Assembly: GCF_007673525.1 (NCBI RefSeq) | Contig: NZ_VDZU01000001.1 | Coordinates: 2,926,055 to 2,990,054 of the forward strand | Direction: 5' to 3' | Length of the DNA: 64,000 nt | Source of the DNA: Fictibacillus phosphorivorans | GTDB taxonomy: Bacteria; Bacillota; Bacilli; Bacillales; Fictibacillaceae | Part shown: in pieces, positions 62,001 to 64,000 of the stretch | Layout of the letters: every line of letters begins with the position of its first letter | Numbering within the stretch: position 1 is the stretch's first letter | Made by a program: the position numbers and the translations under genes | The notes under the pieces: model-generated | What the model saw: only the letters and a program-made list of their open reading frames with translations | Databases searched by the model: none | Told to the model about the DNA's origin: nothing

Positions 62001-64000
62001 CATTAGCGCTATCACTGGTACGCTAAATGCCAATGTCACTGGAAATGTTACCCTGCTTGGCGGCACACTTAACAATCTTTTAAATGGAACCATCACCAGC
62101 GTTTTAGGGGCAACAATTACGGCGGGTACGATAAATACAGTCGAAAATGTTTTGGCGGCTACTATTGTCGGGGGGACTATTAACTCCATTACAGGGACTG
62201 TAACAGCAGATGTTACGGGGAATGTTACTCTGCTCGGCGGAACGCTTAACAATCTTTTAAACGGAACCATTACAAGTGTTCTTGGCGCAACCATCACGGC
62301 TGGAACGATAAACACAGTTGAAAATGTTTTGGCGGCCACGATTGTCGGCGGTACCCTCAATGCAATTACAGGAACTGTCACTGCTGATGTCTCTGGAAAT
62401 GTTACTCTTCTAGGTGGGACAGTTAATAATATTTTGAACGGCACGATCACAAGTGTTCTCGGAGCTACCATCACTGCTGGAACGATTAATACCGTTGAAA
62501 ATGTTCTAGCCGCCACGATTGTCGGCGGCACCATCAACTCTATTACTGGCACTGTCACTGCTGATGTTACGGGGAATGTCACACTCCTTGGTGGAACGCT
62601 TAACAATATTCTAAACGGGACGATCACAAGTGTTCTAGGGGCTACTATCACCGCCGGAACGATAAATACAGTTGAAAATGTGTTGGCTGCCACCATTGTC
62701 GGCGGCACTCTCAACGCCATTCTTGGGACGGTCAATGCAAACGTCACAGGCAATGTCACTCTGCTCGGCGGCACACTTAATAACATTCTAAACGGAACCA
62801 TCACGAGCGTGCTCGGAGCTACTATTACGGCCGGAACCATTACCACTGTCGAAAATGTCTTGGCCGCCACCATCGTTGGAGGCACCATTAGCGCCATCAC
62901 TGGTACGGTTAATGCAAACGTTACTGGCAACGTTACCCTACTTGGTGGAACGCTTAACAATATTCTAAACGGGACGATCACAAGTGTTCTAGGGGCTACT
63001 ATTACGGCCGGAACGATAAATACAGTTGAAAATGTGCTGGCCGCCACTATCGTCGGCGGCACTCTCAACGCCATTCTTGGGACGGTCAATGCAAACGTCA
63101 CAGGCAATGTCACTCTGCTCGGCGGCACACTTAATAACATTCTAAACGGAACCATCACGAGCGTGCTCGGAGCTACTATTACGGCCGGAACCATTACCAC
63201 TGTCGAAAATGTCTTGGCCGCCACCATCGTTGGAGGCACCATTAGCGCCATCACTGGTACGGTTAATGCAAACGTTACTGGCAACGTTACCCTACTTGGT
63301 GGAACGCTTAACAATATTCTAAACGGGACGATCACAAGTGTTCTAGGGGCTACTATTACGGCCGGAACGATAAATACAGTTGAAAATGTGCTGGCCGCCA
63401 CTATCGTCGGCGGCACTCTCAACGCCATTCTTGGGACGGTCAATGCAAACGTCACAGGCAATGTTACTCTGCTCGGCGGCACACTTAATAACATTCTAAA
63501 CGGAACCATCACGAGTGTTCTCGGGGCTACGATTACGGCGGGAACCATTACTACCGTGCAAAATGTATTGGCCGCTACCATTGTTGGCGGCACTCTCAAC
63601 GCTATTCTTGGGACGGTCAATGCAAACGTCACGGGCAATGTCACTCTGCTCGGCGGAACGCTTAACAATATTTTAAACGGAACCATCACGAGCGTTCTCG
63701 GGGCTACAATTACGGCTGGAACGATTACCACTGTGCAAAATGTGCTGGCTGCCACCATTGTCGGCGGCACGCTGAACAACCTTTTGAACGGAACCATCAC
63801 GAGTGTACTTGGAGCTACCATTACTGCGGGTACACTGACGGCGGTATCACAAAATACATTTGTTGAGCAAAGCTTTTTAAATATTCCCGTTGGCACAGCG
63901 GCATCTTTTAGCCCTCTTCCAACCATCACAACATCCGTGTTAGAAACGTATTCATTTTTTATCTACAACACGAACAATGTTGGGACGGTCGACACGATTG
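59083..64000 (+). CDS. Giant Gly/Thr/Ile/Val-rich repeat protein, predicted beta-solenoid, runs off the window
   Basis: GTG behind GGGGGAGGG opens a frame that stays open to the window end (at least 1639 codons). Residues 1-84: basic, Pro-rich head without signal peptide, with Cys65, 69, 73 and 76 (CSLFCDHDCHKC). From about residue 85 to 1586: repeats of strand-turn units such as GTINTVESVLGATITG (16), GTINAILGTVTAEIPSVTITG (21) and, later, a 59-residue module. In the array the only residues are small, beta-branched, Asn, Leu and few acids; Lys, Arg, Cys and aromatics are absent. From about 1587: a non-repeat, aromatic-containing segment (VSQNTFVEQSFLNIPVG, later YSFFIYNTNNVG), the start of a C-terminal domain that recalls DUF6385-like or exosporium C-terminal domains. 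A spore-surface filament or adhesin is inference. Confidence 0.85.
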   Translation, partial: MKKRNKRYIVKRLSPPKSLIGNQPPSIPNYKKIDAKKDPKHLQPPSILSSNNLMKRPVDHHRVRCSLFCDHDCHKCKPNKSLTYVLGGNLNSVESVLGATITGGTINAILGTVTAEIPSVTITGGTINTVQNLLGATISAGTINTIESVLGATITGGTINAILGTVTAEIPSLTITGGTIDTVQSLLGATVTAGTINSVESVLGATITGGTINAILGTVTAEISSATITGGTINTVQSLLGATISAGTINAVESILSATVTSGTINTVESVLGATITGGTINAILGTVTAEIPSVTIIGGTINTVQSLLGATITAGTINTVESVLGATITGGTINTVESILGATISGGTINAILGTVTVEIPSVTITGGTINTVQSLIGATITAGTLNTIESVLGATITGGTINAILGTVTTEIASVTISGGTINTVQSLLGATITAGTLNTLESVLGATITGGTLNAILGTVTAEIASVTVTGGTINVVENVLGATILGGTLNAILGTVTAEIPSVTVTGGTINVVENVLGATILGGTLNAILGTVTAEIPSVTVTGGTINVVENVLGATILGGTLNAILGTVTAEIPSVTVTGGTINIVENVLGATITGGTITTVENVLAATLVGGTINSITGTVTADVTGNVTLSGGTVNNLLNGTITSVLGATITAGTINTVENVLAATIVGGTINSITGTITADVTGNVTLLGGTVNNLLNGTITSVLGATITAGTINTVENVSAATIVGGTINSITGTITADVTGNVTLLGGTLNNILNGTITSVLGATITAGTINTVENVLAATIVGGTINSITGTVTADVTGNVTLLGGTLNNILNGTITSVLGATITAGTINTVENVLGATIVGGTINSITGTVTADVTGNVTLLGGTVNNLLNGTITSVLGATITAGTINTVENVLAATIVGGTINAITGTVTADVTGNVTLLGGTVNNLLNGTITSVLGATITAGTINTVENVLAATIVGGTISAITGTLNANVTGNVTLLGGTLNNLLNGTITSVLGATITAGTINTVENVLAATIVGGTINSITGTVTADVTGNVTLLGGTLNNLLNGTITSVLGATITAGTINTVENVLAATIVGGTLNAITGTVTADVSGNVTLLGGTVNNILNGTITSVLGATITAGTINTVENVLAATIVGGTINSITGTVTADVTGNVTLLGGTLNNILNGTITSVLGATITAGTINTVENVLAATIVGGTLNAILGTVNANVTGNVTLLGGTLNNILNGTITSVLGATITAGTITTVENVLAATIVGGTISAITGTVNANVTGNVTLLGGTLNNILNGTITSVLGATITAGTINTVENVLAATIVGGTLNAILGTVNANVTGNVTLLGGTLNNILNGTITSVLGATITAGTITTVENVLAATIVGGTISAITGTVNANVTGNVTLLGGTLNNILNGTITSVLGATITAGTINTVENVLAATIVGGTLNAILGTVNANVTGNVTLLGGTLNNILNGTITSVLGATITAGTITTVQNVLAATIVGGTLNAILGTVNANVTGNVTLLGGTLNNILNGTITSVLGATITAGTITTVQNVLAATIVGGTLNNLLNGTITSVLGATITAGTLTAVSQNTFVEQSFLNIPVGTAASFSPLPTITTSVLETYSFFIYNTNNVGTVDTI
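59392..60504 (+). repeat. Repeat region A: 53-residue (159-bp) modules
   Basis: The NAILGTV element recurs at 59392, 59551, 59710, 59917, 60124, 60283 and 60442. Intervals are 159, 159, 207, 207, 159 and 159 bp: the 53-residue module, twice enlarged by one extra 16-residue unit. Copies are well diverged at the DNA level, so this is the older part of the array. Confidence 0.85.
60505..60837 (+). repeat. Repeat region B: three 111-bp units
   Basis: Units of 37 codons begin at 60505, 60616 and 60727. The last two differ at only two bases, showing recent duplication. The unit is a 16-residue GTINVVENVLGATILG plus the 21-residue NAILGTV element. Confidence 0.9.
60934..63765 (+). repeat. Repeat region C: sixteen 177-bp units
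   Basis: Unit starts step by exactly 177 bp from 60934 to 63589, with no phase slip. Each 59-residue unit is GTINSITGTVTADVTGNVTLLG (22, split here for description: GTINSITGTVTADV plus TGNVTLLG), a 21-residue GTVNNLLN-GTITSVLGATITA and a 16-residue GTINTVENVLAATIVG. A partial unit missing the first part follows at 63766. Confidence 0.92.
62701..63408 (+). repeat. Perfect 354-bp tandem duplication
   Basis: 62701-63054 and 63055-63408 are identical by eye over all 354 bases (two 177-bp units each). A third copy starts at 63409 and matches for about 50 bases before diverging. Confidence 0.92.

Noticed and set aside
59392..63765. CRISPR array or phage repeat region
   Set aside because: Unit length is 111-177 bp, units are contiguous without unique spacers, and the phase is exactly in codons.
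60363..63929. A 1188-codon open frame on the minus strand, rich in Val, Pro and Thr
   Set aside because: It is the antisense of the repeat array. The repeat codons happen to leave one reverse frame open, and its repetition copies the 59-residue period. The + strand frame has a ribosome binding site, a sensible head and a non-repeat end; the reverse frame has none.

Overview
The window looks like chromosome of a low-GC, endospore-forming member of the Bacillaceae; a Fictibacillus-like genome is my best guess, but that genus is inference. The evidence is an alpha/beta-type small acid-soluble spore protein, a SleB-type cortex hydrolase, CotZ/ExsY-type coat proteins behind a sigma-K promoter, two TnrA-like regulators with TnrA boxes, peptidase T, a Fur-controlled YcgT-type flavoprotein and AGGAGG ribosome binding sites throughout. 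I found no rRNA, tRNA, CRISPR array or intact insertion sequence.

Layout. 1-9.1 kb: end of an MFS exporter with a MarR gene, a lipase, SleB, a DMT - Crp/Fnr - DMT operon behind a perfect palindrome, a secreted M14 carboxypeptidase and an NlpC/P60 hydrolase. 9.1-23.1 kb: SDR, TnrA, AIM24 family, a class-F-like sortase cotranscribed with its probable substrate (DUF4397, MPKTG sorting signal), S66 peptidase, transporters, DinB/SRPBCC genes, and a membrane-protein gene broken by one stop codon. 23.2-26.3 kb: two CotZ/ExsY genes (the first frameshifted), a diguanylate cyclase and a SelD-N-terminal-like flavoprotein. 26.4-32.5 kb: a YnjB-YnjC-YnjD type ABC importer operon with a CDP-alcohol phosphatidyltransferase and a disulfide oxidoreductase. 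32.6-40.9 kb: a GC-rich dispersed repeat, peptidases, Nudix proteins, a tiny Lys/Cys-rich protein, the Fur-regulated flavoprotein and an atypical Nramp-like transporter. 41.1-44.7 kb: a nitrogen cluster with a second TnrA, AmtB, a DUF294 nucleotidyltransferase and an exonuclease; TnrA boxes stand before both tnrA genes and amtB. 45.8-46.8 kb: a replication-initiator-like gene next to five direct repeats spaced exactly 21 bp. 46.9-49.0 kb: an ABC-F antibiotic-resistance protein behind a leader with uORF, antiterminator and terminator. 49-59 kb: large M14 carboxypeptidase, GNATs, a frameshifted membrane protein, a MarR-nitroreductase-monooxygenase operon, SASP and a second DNA polymerase beta clamp.

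59.08-64.0 kb: the most unusual object. One reading frame on the + strand runs off the window end (at least 1639 codons). It encodes a basic Cys-containing head without signal peptide, then about 1500 residues of Gly/Thr/Ile/Val/Asn-rich repeats built by nested tandem duplication (159-bp, then 111-bp, then sixteen 177-bp units, two pairs of which form a perfect 354-bp duplication), then the start of a non-repeat C-terminal domain. I read it as a giant predicted beta-solenoid, perhaps a spore-surface filament.

Several genes here carry single-base frameshifts in T-runs or one stop codon (near 21853, 23508, 52165 and 52658). These may be recent decay or assembly error.
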